Shown here: piece by piece, positions 50,267 to 60,269 of the stretch
Layout: every line of letters begins with the position of its first letter
Position numbering within the stretch: the stretch's first letter is position 1
Assembly: GCA_964016415.1 (NCBI GenBank)
Contig: OZ024666.1
Coordinates: 1,345,310-1,409,309 of the forward strand
Length of the DNA: 64,000 nucleotides
Source of the DNA: Erwinia sp.
GTDB lineage: Bacteria > Pseudomonadota > Gammaproteobacteria > Enterobacterales > Enterobacteriaceae
Reading direction: 5' to 3'
Notes under the pieces: generated by a model
What the model saw: the letters and a program-made list of their open reading frames with translations, nothing else
Told to the model about the DNA's origin: nothing
Database searches by the model: none
Made by a program: the position numbers and the translations under genes

Positions 50267-50356
50267 AGTCCACTCTTTTTTAGCAAAAATAAGACACAGC
50301 ATTATTGTATCTGTATCAATTAAAAATAGCAGGTATTAATCAGACTACAGCGCGGG

Positions 50357-50437
50357 TTACAAATAAAAGCTGACTGCGACCACACCACACAGGGCTACCA
50401 GCAGGAAAATAATTTCAAATAAATAGCGACGGATCAT
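50357..50437 (-). CDS. ydgU: Small membrane protein YdgU
   Basis: A 26-residue single-span membrane peptide: MIRRYLFEIIFLLVALCGVV then AVSFYL. ATG 50437 follows CTGGAGTGACTGCTC. It lies directly downstream of asr on the same strand, the position and size of E. coli ydgU. An intrinsic terminator lies between the two genes, so expression would need read-through. Confidence 0.82.
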   Translation of the reverse strand: MIRRYLFEIIFLLVALCGVVAVSFYL

Positions 50438-50457
50438 GAGCAGTCACTCCAGAAAAA

Positions 50458-50479
50458 ACACCCGGCTAAACCGGGTGTT
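50458..50479 (-). terminator. Terminator of asr
   Basis: On the minus strand AACACCCGG-TTTAG-CCGGGTGTT is followed by a run of T, a strong intrinsic terminator between asr and ydgU. Confidence 0.85.
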
Positions 50480-50507
50480 TATCAGCAACAATATCAGCCT
50501 GCGTTAT

Positions 50508-50762
50508 TTAGGCTTTAGGTGCAGCTGGTTTAGCTGCAGTTGCTTTTTTATGGTGCTTTTTGGCTGCCTGAGCTTTCTGCTCAGCGGCTTTTTTATGCTT
50601 TTTATGGTGTTTTTCACCATGAGCTTTCTCTGGTGCTGCGGTTGTTGCTGGAGCACTGGCAGCAGGAGCAGCAGCAGGTGCGGTAGTAGTAGTTTCTGCT
50701 GCGAAGGCAACAGAAGAGAGACCCATAGCAGTGGCTACAACCAGAGCAAATAATTTTTTCAT
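50508..50762 (-). CDS. asr: Acid shock protein precursor Asr
   Basis: Periplasmic, highly basic protein strongly induced at low pH. It is 84 residues (E. coli 102). A signal peptide [20 protein letters not shown] and AAETTT are followed by a low-complexity Ala/Pro/Thr/Lys/His tail with [20 protein letters not shown]. Start preceded by AGAGGTTTTTAAG. An RstA box lies about 105 bp upstream and the rstAB genes lie about 2 kb away. Confidence 0.95.
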   Translation of the reverse strand: MKKLFALVVATAMGLSSVAFAAETTTTAPAAAPAASAPATTAAPEKAHGEKHHKKHKKAAEQKAQAAKKHHKKATAAKPAAPKA

Positions 50763-50866
50763 CTTAAAAACCTCTAATGTTAGTTAATTTATCAGCCCAC
50801 TGCGGGGCCGGTGAAATAACTATATGGGAAACGTAAAAAGGGTTCAGTGAGTGATTGGTATCGCAA

Positions 50867-50881
50867 TGTAACCGATTGTAC
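50867..50881 (-). promoter_or_regulatory. RstA box upstream of asr
   Basis: On the minus strand GTACAATCGGTTACA matches the RstA consensus TACATNTNGTTACA closely. It lies in the asr promoter region and just past the end of the M32 carboxypeptidase pseudogene, the site used in E. coli to activate asr on acid shock. Confidence 0.78.
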
Positions 50882-50900
50882 AAAGCCATAGCCGCCCGTA

Positions 50901-52383
50901 TTACAAGTAACGTGACTCAAGATGACGGCGGTAACAGTGAGGGTTAAGTGCCTCACCTGTCGCCTGGTATATGAGCGCCTCTGTGCTATACCGGCTGCCA
51001 TGCTGCCATATATGTTGGTTCAGCCAGTCAAAGAGAGGTTGCAGGTTGCCAGCTGCCACATTGGCGGGTAGATCGGGTAATGCGCGACTCATTGCCTGAT
51101 ACAGTTGCGCGGCATACATGGCTCCCAGCGTGTAGGTAGGAAAATAACCAAAAGAACCATCGGTCCAATGGATATCCTGCATACAGCCATCACGAAAATT
51201 GTCTGTGGTGTCAATACCCAGCAAGGTGAACATTTTTTCCTGCCATAACACGGGGAATATCTTCAACTTCGATATCGCCTTCGATTAAGGCTTTTTCAAT
51301 TTCATAACGCACAATGATATGTGCCGGATAGCTCACTTCATCAGCATCGACGCGAATTAAACCGGGCTGAACACGCTGATTTAATGCGGTGAAGTTAACC
51401 GTCTCCCAGGCAGAATGCTGACCAAAGTGTTCACATACCAAAGGAGAAACCAGTGATAAAAACGCTTCGCTGCGTCCGAGTTGTTTCTCAAAAAACAAAC
51501 TTTGCGACTCATGGATAGCTGTTGAGCGCGCTTTGCCGAGTGGTTGAGTTGACCACTGTTTGGGGAGATTCTGCTCATAGCGGGCATGCCCGGTTTCGTG
51601 AATTACCCCCATCATGGCACTGATCAAATCATCACTTTTATAGCGGGTGGTAATCCTTACGTCATCAGGCACGCCGCCGCAAAATGGGTGTGCACTGACA
51701 TCAAGTCGACCGGCGTTAAAATCAAAATTCAGCAGTGACATTACCCCAATACTCAGCTTTTTCTGGGCTTCAATAGCAAACGGGCCTTCAGCTATCACTA
51801 CTGATTGTCTGGCTTGTTTTTCTGTTACCGCTTTTATTAAGCCCGGGAGCCAGGTTTTTATCTCCTGAAACAGGCTATCGAGGGTTGCACTGGTCATGCC
51901 AGGTTCGTAATGTGTCAGCAGGGCATCGTAGGCAGAACAGCCAAAAGCATCAGCATAAATCCGCGCTTCTTCACGGCTTAAAGTGACAACTTCACGCAGA
52001 TTTTCGGCAAACCCGCGCCAGTCATTCGCCGGACGTTGCTGACGCCATGCCTGTTCACATCGCGCACCGGCCAGCGTTTTAGCCTCAACCAATGCGGCGG
52101 GTAATAAGGCTGATTTTTGCCAGGTACGTTCCATTTCTAATAGATTAATACGCTGGATCTCGTCAAGCGACTCCTCTTTCGCATTCTGCAGCAAATTTTC
52201 GACACGCTTATCCGTCAGCAAAGCATGTCGGTATAAATCCAGCTCAGCCAGTGCTTCGCTGCGTGCTTTTCCGCCAGCTGCTGGCATCATGGTCATCATG
52301 TCCCAACTCGCCATCGCCTGAAGATGTTCCATGTGATGCAAACGGGTAAATGTCGCGGTCAGTTGCTGGTATGCCTGGGTCAT
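50901..52383 (-). pseudogene. M32 carboxypeptidase (carboxypeptidase Taq family), frameshifted
   Basis: Zinc metallocarboxypeptidase of about 495 residues. The first 375 residues are intact, with the zinc motif VIHETGHARYEQN and ESQSLFFEKQLGRS. The frame breaks at four G (51252-51255, plus strand). With three, EDIPVLWQEKMFTLLGIDTT continues to DIHWTDGSFGYFPTYTLGAM and the end SRYL. E. coli lacks this gene at asr-rstB. It stands alone here. Confidence 0.88.
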
Positions 52384-52413
52384 ATAATTACCTCAGAGAT
52401 GAAAAAAAACAGA

Positions 52414-53706
52414 TTAATGCAGTACATCCTGGAGCTGTAAAGGCCAGCCAAAACGGATACTTGCACCACCTTCGGCGCTACGACTGATGATCACCTCACC
52501 ATGAAACGCCTGGGCGATAGAGTGTACAATTGCCAGTCCCAACCCGCATCCACCGGTTGCGCGATCACGGCTCGGGTCAAGTCTGACAAAGGGTTCCAGC
52601 ACCCGCAATCGCTCTTCAGCGGGAATACCTGGCCCGTCATCATCGACCTGCAGATAAATCATCTTCTCAGATAATTGTACTTTTATCCGTAATTGCTGCT
52701 TTGCATAGCGCAGGGCGTTATTCACCAAATTATCCAGTACACGCTCCAGCAATCTGCCATCAAGGTTGATTACAGGTAACTGTTCCGGGATCTCCAGCAG
52801 GATGGTTTTATCCGGATTGAGATAACGAACATCATAAATATGTTCAGTCAGCCAGTGAGAGAGATCGAGCGATTGCTTTTGCAGTGTGACCTCTGGCCGA
52901 TCAAGGCGGGCAAAAGTGAGAAGCTCTTCAATTAGTCCTTCGAGCTGGCTGATATCCCGGTTAAATGCGGCGACTTCATTTTCAGGCAGCTGCTCATTCA
53001 TTTCCAGTCTGTAGCGCAAACGTACCAGTGGCGTTCTTAATTCATGAGCCACAGCATCGATAAGCTGTTTTTTGCTGGCAACCAGCGCATGAATGTTATC
53101 GGCCATCTGGTTGAATGCGACCCCGAGACGTAACAAACTTGAGGTGTTATCAAAGTGAATTCGTTCATCCAGATAGCCTTGCCCGAAGCGTTGTGCGGCA
53201 GACTCAAGGCGCAACATCTCTTTCCAGTGGGGACGCATCCAGATGAATACTGGCAGCGCCAGCGAGATGCCGATGAAAGCCATCAGTGCGATATCAAACA
53301 AACGCATCTCATGCAGGAAAAACAAGTAGGGGATTGGACCTACCGCCAAAACATAATGACTGCGGGGAATATGCTGAATAAAAGTGTATTGATCATCCAG
53401 GGTGATAATTTCACCCGCTTTCAGACGCCGAAGAGTGGTCTCATCAAGCTCATATTTACTCATTGGCTCGATATGTAACTTGAAAGAGAGATTTAAGCCG
53501 AGATTATCAATGGTTTTATTCCAGTCTCGCGGTGGGATCTCTCGAAGTTCACTGCGCATCAGGTATAGAGAGCTTTTCATCAAATCATCCATTGACTGGC
53601 GACCTGCACGCTCTGCGGTAAATTTATATACCAGACCAACCAACATCGCCATGACCAGAAAACAGACGAACAGCAATAAATAAAATTGAATGAAAAGCTT
53701 TTTCAT
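52414..53706 (-). CDS. rstB: Sensor histidine kinase RstB
   Basis: Inner-membrane kinase of the RstAB system, itself under PhoPQ in E. coli. It is 430 residues (E. coli 433). It has two membrane segments, near the N-terminus (FIQFYLLLFVCFLVMAMLVG) and about residue 140, a HAMP region, the phosphorylated His in DAVAHELRTPLVRLRYRLEM, an N box near NLVNNALRYA, and G boxes DDDGPGIP and TGGCGLGLAI. It overlaps rstA by four bases. Confidence 0.95.
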   Translation of the reverse strand: MKKLFIQFYLLLFVCFLVMAMLVGLVYKFTAERAGRQSMDDLMKSSLYLMRSELREIPPRDWNKTIDNLGLNLSFKLHIEPMSKYELDETTLRRLKAGEIITLDDQYTFIQHIPRSHYVLAVGPIPYLFFLHEMRLFDIALMAFIGISLALPVFIWMRPHWKEMLRLESAAQRFGQGYLDERIHFDNTSSLLRLGVAFNQMADNIHALVASKKQLIDAVAHELRTPLVRLRYRLEMNEQLPENEVAAFNRDISQLEGLIEELLTFARLDRPEVTLQKQSLDLSHWLTEHIYDVRYLNPDKTILLEIPEQLPVINLDGRLLERVLDNLVNNALRYAKQQLRIKVQLSEKMIYLQVDDDGPGIPAEERLRVLEPFVRLDPSRDRATGGCGLGLAIVHSIAQAFHGEVIISRSAEGGASIRFGWPLQLQDVLH

Positions 53707-54434
53707 ACTTTATCCCACGCGTGAGGCGCAAAGAGATAACCTTTGTTACGAATCGTTTTTATTCGGTAAGGTTCGGTGGCATTGTCCAGAAGCTTTTTAC
53801 GCAGGCGTGAAATGGCCACGTCAATACTCCGGTCCATACCATCATAACTGACGCCACGCAGACTCATCAGCAGTGCATCTCTGTTCAGAGTTTTACCGGC
53901 ATGAGTTGCCAGTTCCCACAATAAGTCAAAATCTGCCGTGGAGAGTACAATAGTCTGATTTTCCAGAATAACTTCACGATTCACCGGGTCTACCTGTAAC
54001 GTACCAAAACGCAGTGCATGTTGTGGCAGAGCAGGGGAGTTCAGCTCTTCACCCGGCAGCCCTGTCACCGCAGCCTGACGCAGATGCAATCGCAGCCTGG
54101 CCAGCAGCACTGCCGGCGGTGTGGTTTTGAGAATATAGTCATTCGCCCCCATTTCCAGTGACAGAATGTGGTTCATATCACTGTCCAGTGATGTCAACAA
54201 AACAAGTGGTCCATTCCAAAGCCCGGTGCTACGTAAATCACGGCATAAGGTCATCCCGTCTTTGCCTGGCAGCATAATATCGAGCATCACCAAATCAGGG
54301 TTTTCCGCTTTTATGGTGGCTTCAGCACGATCCCCCCGGCTTTCTACGACTACATCAATATCGTGTTTTTTTAGGTAAGCGGCTATCAGTTCGCCAACTT
54401 CAGGATCATCTTCCACAAATACAATTTTATTCAT
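53703..54434 (-). CDS. rstA: Response regulator RstA
   Basis: OmpR-family regulator controlling asr and others. It is 243 residues from ATG 54434 (MNKIVFVEDDPEVGELIAAY). A longer in-frame extension to 54488 lacks conservation. Receiver domain: acidic pair ED at about 8-9, phospho-Asp in DLVMLDIMLPG, Lys in DYILKTTPPA. The winged-helix domain ends DNATEPYRIKTIRNKGYLFA. Confidence 0.95.
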   Translation of the reverse strand: MNKIVFVEDDPEVGELIAAYLKKHDIDVVVESRGDRAEATIKAENPDLVMLDIMLPGKDGMTLCRDLRSTGLWNGPLVLLTSLDSDMNHILSLEMGANDYILKTTPPAVLLARLRLHLRQAAVTGLPGEELNSPALPQHALRFGTLQVDPVNREVILENQTIVLSTADFDLLWELATHAGKTLNRDALLMSLRGVSYDGMDRSIDVAISRLRKKLLDNATEPYRIKTIRNKGYLFAPHAWDKV

Positions 54435-54573
54435 CACGCCCGCTTTCACTGAAAAATCAGAGGTTTTTTTTGGGGTGGATTGAACCAACCCAGCCTGTTT
54501 GTCGTAAATTATGCCACGTTCTTTTTAAAAGTTGCTAATGATGCAGGACGGGAAAACTCAAGGGAGTATGAGG

Positions 54574-54642
54574 ATGTCGCAACCCACAAATGATTTTATT
54601 AAAATCATAGTCTTATATATTTTAATTATACCGATTTGCTAA
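54574..54642 (+). CDS. Possible 22-residue hydrophobic leader peptide
   Basis: MSQPTNDFIKIIVLYILIIP IC is an open frame after GGGAGTATGAGG. Its stop (54640-54642) overlaps the TTG start of the next frame, so it may be a coupled leader or the displaced N-terminus of that gene after a frameshift. Speculative. Confidence 0.3.
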   Translation: MSQPTNDFIKIIVLYILIIPIC

Positions 54643-55004
54643 GCGCAGCTTGTAAAAAACACTGGCGCTTTGTTGATGCAATTTATGGCGTTATTCCGTT
54701 AGTGGGCATGGTAACCCGGAAAAAGGCTTCTCTGTTACCCCGGCATGACCCGGAGAATCTTAAAGAGCTCGCATTACAGGTTATTTCGACTCAGATAAGT
54801 GATGAATTCAATATTCTCCGCCTCATCGGGCTGGCTGTGCAACAAGGCATCAGTTGTTTCAAAATTAAATTGCCTTATGAACTTACTCAACAGCAACTGA
54901 AAAAAATACAACAGAAGGCCAGTCTAAGATTAACTCTTACGCAACAAAATGACCGTCTATATGTGCAGATATTTTCTGAGCGGAAGCTGAATAAGCACGC
55001 TTAG
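54636..55004 (+). CDS. Hypothetical protein
   Basis: A 122-residue basic protein with no recognised family. It contains KKHWRFVDAIYGVIPLVGMV, then RKKASLLPRHDPENLKELAL and amphipathic helices to the end. The only start is TTG 54636, with no ribosome binding site of its own. Upstream frames suggest it may have begun at ATG 54574 before a one-base change. It is divergent from rstA. Confidence 0.45.
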   Translation: MLSAACKKHWRFVDAIYGVIPLVGMVTRKKASLLPRHDPENLKELALQVISTQISDEFNILRLIGLAVQQGISCFKIKLPYELTQQQLKKIQQKASLRLTLTQQNDRLYVQIFSERKLNKHA

Positions 55005-55183
55005 TTTTCACGCAGTGATGTTCCGCGACAGTGCTGCAATTTTCCTCTTTTTTGAGTTACCTGGTGTGATGAGCCAAATTATCATTCTGGCTTTCGGCAA
55101 CAGACGCCTCGTCATCTTCTTTACACAGTGTACATTTATAACAGGAAGCATCTTGTTTATCGTTCACATCAGTAAGGGAAAAG

Positions 55184-55810
55184 ATGAAACCAATAAAACT
55201 GGCAGAAACATGGATTGCGCCTACGGTATCACTCAGAGAAGCAGAGATTGGTCAGCAGTGTGAGCTGCTGGCAAACAGCCGTGTTAAATATAGTCATTTA
55301 GGCGGTTTCTCGTATATTGGCGAGCAGTGTACTATCGCGGATGCAAGGATTGGTAAGATTGTTGCCATCGCTAATCATGTGCGCATTGGAGCACCAAACC
55401 ATCCTATGACTCGCCCCTCACAACATCGAATCACCTATTGCCCTGTATATTACTCTTCCGCTGCACAACGTGATACAGCGTTTTTTTCACACAGACGAAG
55501 TGACATTGTCACCATAGGTAATGATGTATGGATAGGCCATGCGGCAATTGTTTTGCCGGGTGTTACGATCGGTGATGGCGCGGTAATTGCTGCCAGTAAA
55601 CACGTTGCACCCTATAACATCGTCGGGGGTGTGCCAGCTAAACTGATCCGGCAACGGCTGACCGGTGGCCTTGTCACTGTTATGCAACGCATAGCCTGGT
55701 GGGACTGGCCTCTGGCAACGATCATTGAACGACTGGCAGATTTTCAGCAGGACGATGAAGATGCTATCGCACGATTCTGTCAAAAGTGGGATAACGCAGA
55801 GATGAGTTAA
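55184..55810 (+). CDS. Hexapeptide-repeat acetyltransferase
   Basis: Left-handed beta-helix transferase of 208 residues. The repeats run from IGQQCELLANSRVKYSHLGG to VTIGNDVWIGHAAIVLPGVT, IGDGAVIAASKHVAPYNIVG and GVPAKLIRQR, the usual acetyl-CoA binding C-terminus. The pattern with NHPMTRPSQHR resembles the phosphonate-cluster transferase family (TIGR03308 type), but no phn genes are here. ATG 55184 follows AAGGGAAAAG. Substrate unknown. Confidence 0.8.
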   Translation: MKPIKLAETWIAPTVSLREAEIGQQCELLANSRVKYSHLGGFSYIGEQCTIADARIGKIVAIANHVRIGAPNHPMTRPSQHRITYCPVYYSSAAQRDTAFFSHRRSDIVTIGNDVWIGHAAIVLPGVTIGDGAVIAASKHVAPYNIVGGVPAKLIRQRLTGGLVTVMQRIAWWDWPLATIIERLADFQQDDEDAIARFCQKWDNAEMS

Positions 55811-55827
55811 TACTGTTACACGTTATT

Positions 55828-55852
55828 GGCGGTTTCCGTGTCCGGAACCGCC
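55828..55852. terminator. Hairpin between convergent genes at 55.8 kb
   Basis: GGCGGTTTCCG and CGGAACCGCC form a 10-bp stem with one bulge between the acetyltransferase and ydgH 3' ends. No T-tract. Confidence 0.45.
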
Positions 55853-55865
55853 ATATGTTAGGAGC

Positions 55866-56816
55866 TTACTTGAAAAGGTCGGCTGAAACAGTAAGGTTAC
55901 CACCACTCTGGTTAGACCACTGACGGGTGATGTGATAGTACTTCGCACCTTTAGCGATTGCTGCACGGCCAACAGCATCAGATACTTCTGTCGGTGTACC
56001 GAAATGTCCGGTGAAGGTTACACTATCGAAAGGCTGCATTTGTGCGGCAGTGACATTATTCACTTCCTGCACACTTTTGCCATCCGGGGTCTTGATCGTG
56101 TAGCGCTCTCCGCTACTGCTCTGGGTTTCAAAGAAACGCCCTACACTGTTACTTGGCGTTTCAGAAGAGGCAATACCCGGGATCTGTACTGTCTTCACCG
56201 CGTCACCGCCACGGGCGAGGGCAGCCTTACCAGCTTCAGAATCGGCCGGGATCAAATCAGGTGACTGCACTTTACGTACAGGTGCATCCGCTTTATAGAT
56301 ATAAGCGGTAATGAACTGATTACCACCATCATTGGTATCAACCTGACGCACAGTAAAGAAAGAGGCTGCATTTTTCATTGCTGCTGCTTTGCTGATCGCA
56401 TCGTTGACATCAGGCTGGCTACGATAAAAACCATTGATAGAAACGGTATCAAATGGCTCAAGTTTGAAGGCCTCGGCCTTACTCAGTTCACGTAGGCCAT
56501 TGATGATACGGTCACGTGATTTCTCTGCTGGTGCCGCATCCTGATGATAGATATCCGCAACCACACGCCAGTTACCGCCATTACCATTAATATCAGTAAT
56601 CCCCTGGATATAATAAGAGGCTGCTCCCATCTCATCCGCGCGTTTAGACACCGCCGCACTCGCATCATTGATCGCGTTAAAGCGCCCTGAAATAGCAATA
56701 CGATCAAAAGGTTTTAAAGAGGCTGCTTTTTCTGGCGTCAGTTCCTGCGCAGCAAACGCTGAGAGGGAAGTGAGGGACAACAGTGCCGACGCCAGAATGG
56801 TATTCCTAAGCTTCAT
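55866..56816 (-). CDS. ydgH: YdgH, three-domain DUF1471 periplasmic protein
   Basis: Periplasmic protein of 316 residues (E. coli 314) with a signal peptide (MKLRNTILASALLSLTSLSA). It contains three YhcN/BhsA-type DUF1471 modules, each with a stretch like FDRIAISGRFNAINDASAAV, FDTVSINGFYRSQPDVNDAI and FDSVTFTGHFGTPTEVSDAV. Single-module relatives (BhsA, McbA) act in stress and biofilm. ATG 56816 is chosen for the signal peptide. The upstream in-frame 32 residues are rejected. Divergent from pntA, as in E. coli. Confidence 0.94.
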   Translation of the reverse strand: MKLRNTILASALLSLTSLSAFAAQELTPEKAASLKPFDRIAISGRFNAINDASAAVSKRADEMGAASYYIQGITDINGNGGNWRVVADIYHQDAAPAEKSRDRIINGLRELSKAEAFKLEPFDTVSINGFYRSQPDVNDAISKAAAMKNAASFFTVRQVDTNDGGNQFITAYIYKADAPVRKVQSPDLIPADSEAGKAALARGGDAVKTVQIPGIASSETPSNSVGRFFETQSSSGERYTIKTPDGKSVQEVNNVTAAQMQPFDSVTFTGHFGTPTEVSDAVGRAAIAKGAKYYHITRQWSNQSGGNLTVSADLFK

Positions 56817-57285
56817 AAATATCCTTCGCCTTACAAAAATAGGTTGAAATAGTCTCAGAGCATAGTCCCCGATTATTGCATGTAATAATGCATGCTGTCT
56901 TCGCGATTTCACCCTGGTAGCGGATAAAAAAGGACTCCATAGCCAGAGAACAGCAAATCTCAGTGGAGCCGCTTGATTTACCTGAAATTTAAGGTATTGT
57001 TATCCGTTTGATTATTAATCCATTGTTAAATAATGCTTTTTAACGCTATATGAACAAATGTTTCTACAGCCAAAAACAAGATATTATTCGTCACTATTGA
57101 CGGTAAGTAGAGGAAAAACGGATAGTTCGCGTGTTCTTCATTCTTTTTTATTCAAAATCAGCGCAGAGAAGTGTCATGATGCTGGATCAGTCGGGCAGTT
57201 TTGAGTAGGTTACCAGTGTAATTTTACATTGTTAACGATGCACCGGTACTGACCAGCATCATCCATGTTAATAAAAGGGAATACT
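56817..57285. other. ydgH-pntA divergent intergenic region with a long inverted repeat
   Basis: This 469-bp AT-rich region holds no credible gene. It must contain the ydgH and pntA promoters. Near its right end ATGATGCTGGATCAGTCGG (57176-57194) and CCGGTACTGACCAGCATCAT (57243-57262) are nearly complementary and would form a 17-18 bp stem around a ~48-nt loop that contains TGTAATTTTACA. The second arm ends 24 bp before the pntA ATG. Confidence 0.6.
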
Positions 57286-58818
57286 ATGCAAATTGGAATA
57301 CCCCACGAACGGTTACCTGGTGAATCCCGGGTTGCTGCAACACCGAAAACGGTTGAGCAGTTGATCGCCTTAGGATTCAACGTGGTAGTCGAAAATGGCG
57401 CAGGAAAACTTGCCAGTTTTGATGATTCAGCTTATGAAGCGGCAGGCGCAAGCATCACTGACCGGTCTCAGGCGTGGCAGTCGGATATTATCCTCAAGGT
57501 CAATGCACCTGATGATGACGAAATTACCGGGATGCGTGAAGGCTGCACTCTGGTCAGCTTTATCTGGCCTGCTCAAAATCCAGCGTTACTTGAAAAGCTT
57601 GCTGAGCGTAAAGTAACGGTGATGTCAATGGACGCGGTTCCACGTATCTCCCGCGCTCAGTCGCTTGATGCGTTGAGCTCAATGGCGAACATTGCGGGTT
57701 ATCGCGCTATCGTCGAAGCCGCACACGAATTCGGGCGCTTCTTCACAGGGCAAATCACCGCTGCAGGTAAAGTTCCACCGGCGAAAGTCATGGTTATTGG
57801 TGCCGGTGTCGCCGGACTTGCGGCTATCGGTACCGCAGGAAGCCTGGGGGCTATTGTGCGTGCCTTCGATACGCGCCCCGAAGTGAAAGAACAAGTGCAA
57901 AGTATGGGCGCTGAGTTCCTTGAGCTTGATTTTGAGGAAGAAGCTGGTAGCGGTGATGGTTATGCCAAGGTGATGTCTGAAGCTTTTATCAAAGCAGAGA
58001 TGGCGTTGTTTGCTGCTCAGGCAAAAGAAGTCGACATTATCGTGACGACAGCATTGATACCTGGACGCCCGGCACCGAAATTGATCACCGCAGAGATGGT
58101 TGCTTCGATGAAACCGGGTAGTGTGGTGGTTGATTTAGCCGCACAAACCGGGGGAAACTGTGAGCTGACAATTGCAGATCAGGTCGTGACCACTGATAAC
58201 GGCGTTAAAATTATTGGTTATACTGACCTGCCGAGCCGTTTACCAACCCAATCATCACAGCTTTACGGCACTAACCTTGTTAATCTGATGAAACTGCTCT
58301 GCAAAGAGAAGAATGGTGAAATCGATATTAACTTTGAAGATGTTGTCGTACGAGGTGTGACAGTGGTACGCGAAGGTGAAATCACCTGGCCTGCTCCACC
58401 GATTCAGGTCTCCGCGGCCCCTAAAGCGGCGCCTGCTGCAGCTGAAGTGAAGACTGAAGTGGCAGAGAAAAAAACCTCATCCTTGCGCAATGCCCTGATT
58501 TTCGCCATTGCCCTGATTTTATTCGGCTGGTTCGCCAGTGTAGCGCCTGCAGCTTTCCTGTCACACTTTACCGTATTTGCTCTCTCCTGCGTGGTTGGTT
58601 ACTACGTGGTCTGGAATGTCAGCCATGCGTTGCACACTCCATTGATGTCGGTGACGAACGCCATCTCAGGCATTATTGTTGTTGGCGCCGTTTTACAAAT
58701 GGGCCATGGTGGATGGGTAAGTGTCCTGTCGTTTATTGCGGTGTTGATTGCCAGCATCAATATTTTCGGTGGCTTTACTGTGACTCAGCGTATGCTGAAA
58801 ATGTTTCGCAAGAACTAA
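57286..58818 (+). CDS. pntA: NAD(P) transhydrogenase subunit alpha
   Basis: Proton-translocating transhydrogenase, coupling NADPH formation to the proton gradient. It is 510 residues from ATG 57286 ([20 protein letters not shown]), equal to E. coli. Soluble domain I contains [20 protein letters not shown] (NAD binding). Four C-terminal membrane helices begin at [32 protein letters not shown] precedes the ATG. It is followed ten bases later by pntB. Confidence 0.97.
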   Translation: MQIGIPHERLPGESRVAATPKTVEQLIALGFNVVVENGAGKLASFDDSAYEAAGASITDRSQAWQSDIILKVNAPDDDEITGMREGCTLVSFIWPAQNPALLEKLAERKVTVMSMDAVPRISRAQSLDALSSMANIAGYRAIVEAAHEFGRFFTGQITAAGKVPPAKVMVIGAGVAGLAAIGTAGSLGAIVRAFDTRPEVKEQVQSMGAEFLELDFEEEAGSGDGYAKVMSEAFIKAEMALFAAQAKEVDIIVTTALIPGRPAPKLITAEMVASMKPGSVVVDLAAQTGGNCELTIADQVVTTDNGVKIIGYTDLPSRLPTQSSQLYGTNLVNLMKLLCKEKNGEIDINFEDVVVRGVTVVREGEITWPAPPIQVSAAPKAAPAAAEVKTEVAEKKTSSLRNALIFAIALILFGWFASVAPAAFLSHFTVFALSCVVGYYVVWNVSHALHTPLMSVTNAISGIIVVGAVLQMGHGGWVSVLSFIAVLIASINIFGGFTVTQRMLKMFRKN

Positions 58819-58828
58819 GGGATAATCA

Positions 58829-60217
58829 ATGTCTGGCGGATTAGTAACGGCAGCATACATTGTTGCCGCAATACTGTTTATTTTCAGCCTCGCAGGGCTG
58901 TCAAAACATGAAACCTCTAAACAGGGTAATCTGTTTGGTATTATCGGGATGGCGATCGCGCTGTTGGCCACCATTTTCGGGCCTGATAGTGGTAATGTCG
59001 TCTGGATCATTATCGCCATGGTAATTGGTGGTACGGTCGGTATCCGATTAGCACGTAAAGTTGAAATGACAGAGATGCCAGAGTTAGTGGCTATTCTGCA
59101 TAGTTTCGTTGGTTTTGCCGCCGTACTGGTTGGCTTCAACAGCTACATTGACCATACACCTGGCAACGACGTCATTTTAGAAAATATCCACTTAACGGAA
59201 GTGTTTGTCGGCATTTTCATCGGGGCGGTGACTTCCACCGGTTCTATCGTTGCCTTTGGTAAATTACGTGGACTGATCCCTTCACGCGCACTGATGTTAC
59301 CTCATCGCCATCGGCTAAATCTGCTGGCGATCGTTATCTCTGTGTGTCTGATGATCGCATTTGTACGTACTGACAGCACCGTTGTTCAGGTACTGGCTTT
59401 ATTGATCATGACACTGATTGCGTTTGCTTTTGGCTGGCATCTGGTTGCCTCTATTGGTGGCGCCGATATGCCAGTGGTGGTGTCGATGCTCAACTCCTAC
59501 TCAGGATGGGCAGCAGCAGCAGCGGGGTTCATGCTCAGTAATGACCTGCTGATTGTTACCGGTGCGTTGGTTGGTTCCTCTGGTGCGATCCTTTCCTATA
59601 TCATGTGTAAGGCGATGAATCGCTCTTTCATCAGCGTTATTGCGGGTGGTTTTGGTAATGATGCTGGCCCATCAGGTGGCGATGAAGAGGTAGGTGAGTA
59701 TCGTGAAATTGACGCAGAGGGTACAGCTGAGCTGCTGAAAAACTCATCTTCAGTCATCATCACCCCTGGTTACGGAATGGCGGTTGCTCAGGCCCAGTAT
59801 CCTGTGGCTGAAATCACAGAAAAACTGCGTGCTCGTGGCATCAAAGTCCGTTTCGGTATCCATCCTGTTGCCGGGCGCTTACCCGGTCATATGAATGTTC
59901 TGCTTGCCGAGGCTCGTGTTCCTTATGACATCGTGTTAGAAATGGATGAGATCAATGACGATTTCTCCGATACCGATACGGTGCTGGTGATCGGCGCGAA
60001 TGATACAGTTAACCCTGCCGCGCAGGATGACCCACGCAGTCCTATTGCAGGCATGCCGGTACTGGAAGTCTGGAAAGCACAAAACGTGGTGGTATTTAAA
60101 CGTTCAATGAATACTGGCTATGCCGGAGTACAAAACCCATTATTCTTCAAAGAGAATACCCAGATGCTGTTCGGCGATGCGAAAGCAACAGTAGATGCGA
60201 TTCTGAAAGCACTTTGA
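58829..60217 (+). CDS. pntB: NAD(P) transhydrogenase subunit beta
   Basis: Membrane and NADP-binding subunit, 462 residues (as in E. coli). It has about nine membrane segments from [20 protein letters not shown] and a C-terminal domain III with [20 protein letters not shown] and [16 protein letters not shown]. It ends in an operon terminator shared with convergent uspE. Confidence 0.97.
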   Translation: MSGGLVTAAYIVAAILFIFSLAGLSKHETSKQGNLFGIIGMAIALLATIFGPDSGNVVWIIIAMVIGGTVGIRLARKVEMTEMPELVAILHSFVGFAAVLVGFNSYIDHTPGNDVILENIHLTEVFVGIFIGAVTSTGSIVAFGKLRGLIPSRALMLPHRHRLNLLAIVISVCLMIAFVRTDSTVVQVLALLIMTLIAFAFGWHLVASIGGADMPVVVSMLNSYSGWAAAAAGFMLSNDLLIVTGALVGSSGAILSYIMCKAMNRSFISVIAGGFGNDAGPSGGDEEVGEYREIDAEGTAELLKNSSSVIITPGYGMAVAQAQYPVAEITEKLRARGIKVRFGIHPVAGRLPGHMNVLLAEARVPYDIVLEMDEINDDFSDTDTVLVIGANDTVNPAAQDDPRSPIAGMPVLEVWKAQNVVVFKRSMNTGYAGVQNPLFFKENTQMLFGDAKATVDAILKAL

Positions 60218-60235
60218 TAAATATTTGAGTAATAA

Positions 60236-60262
60236 AAAAAGGTGCAATCATTGCACCTTTTT
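60236..60262. terminator. Bidirectional terminator between pntB and uspE
   Basis: AAAAAGGTGCAA-TCA-TTGCACCTTTTT is a perfect 12-bp stem with A and T flanks, working on both strands. Confidence 0.92.
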
Positions 60263-60269
60263 GATTTCA

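Noticed and set aside
50436..50753. Plus-strand frame rich in Cys, Phe and Ser opposite asr
   Set aside because: It is the antisense of the low-complexity Lys/His/Ala tail of asr and has no start signal.
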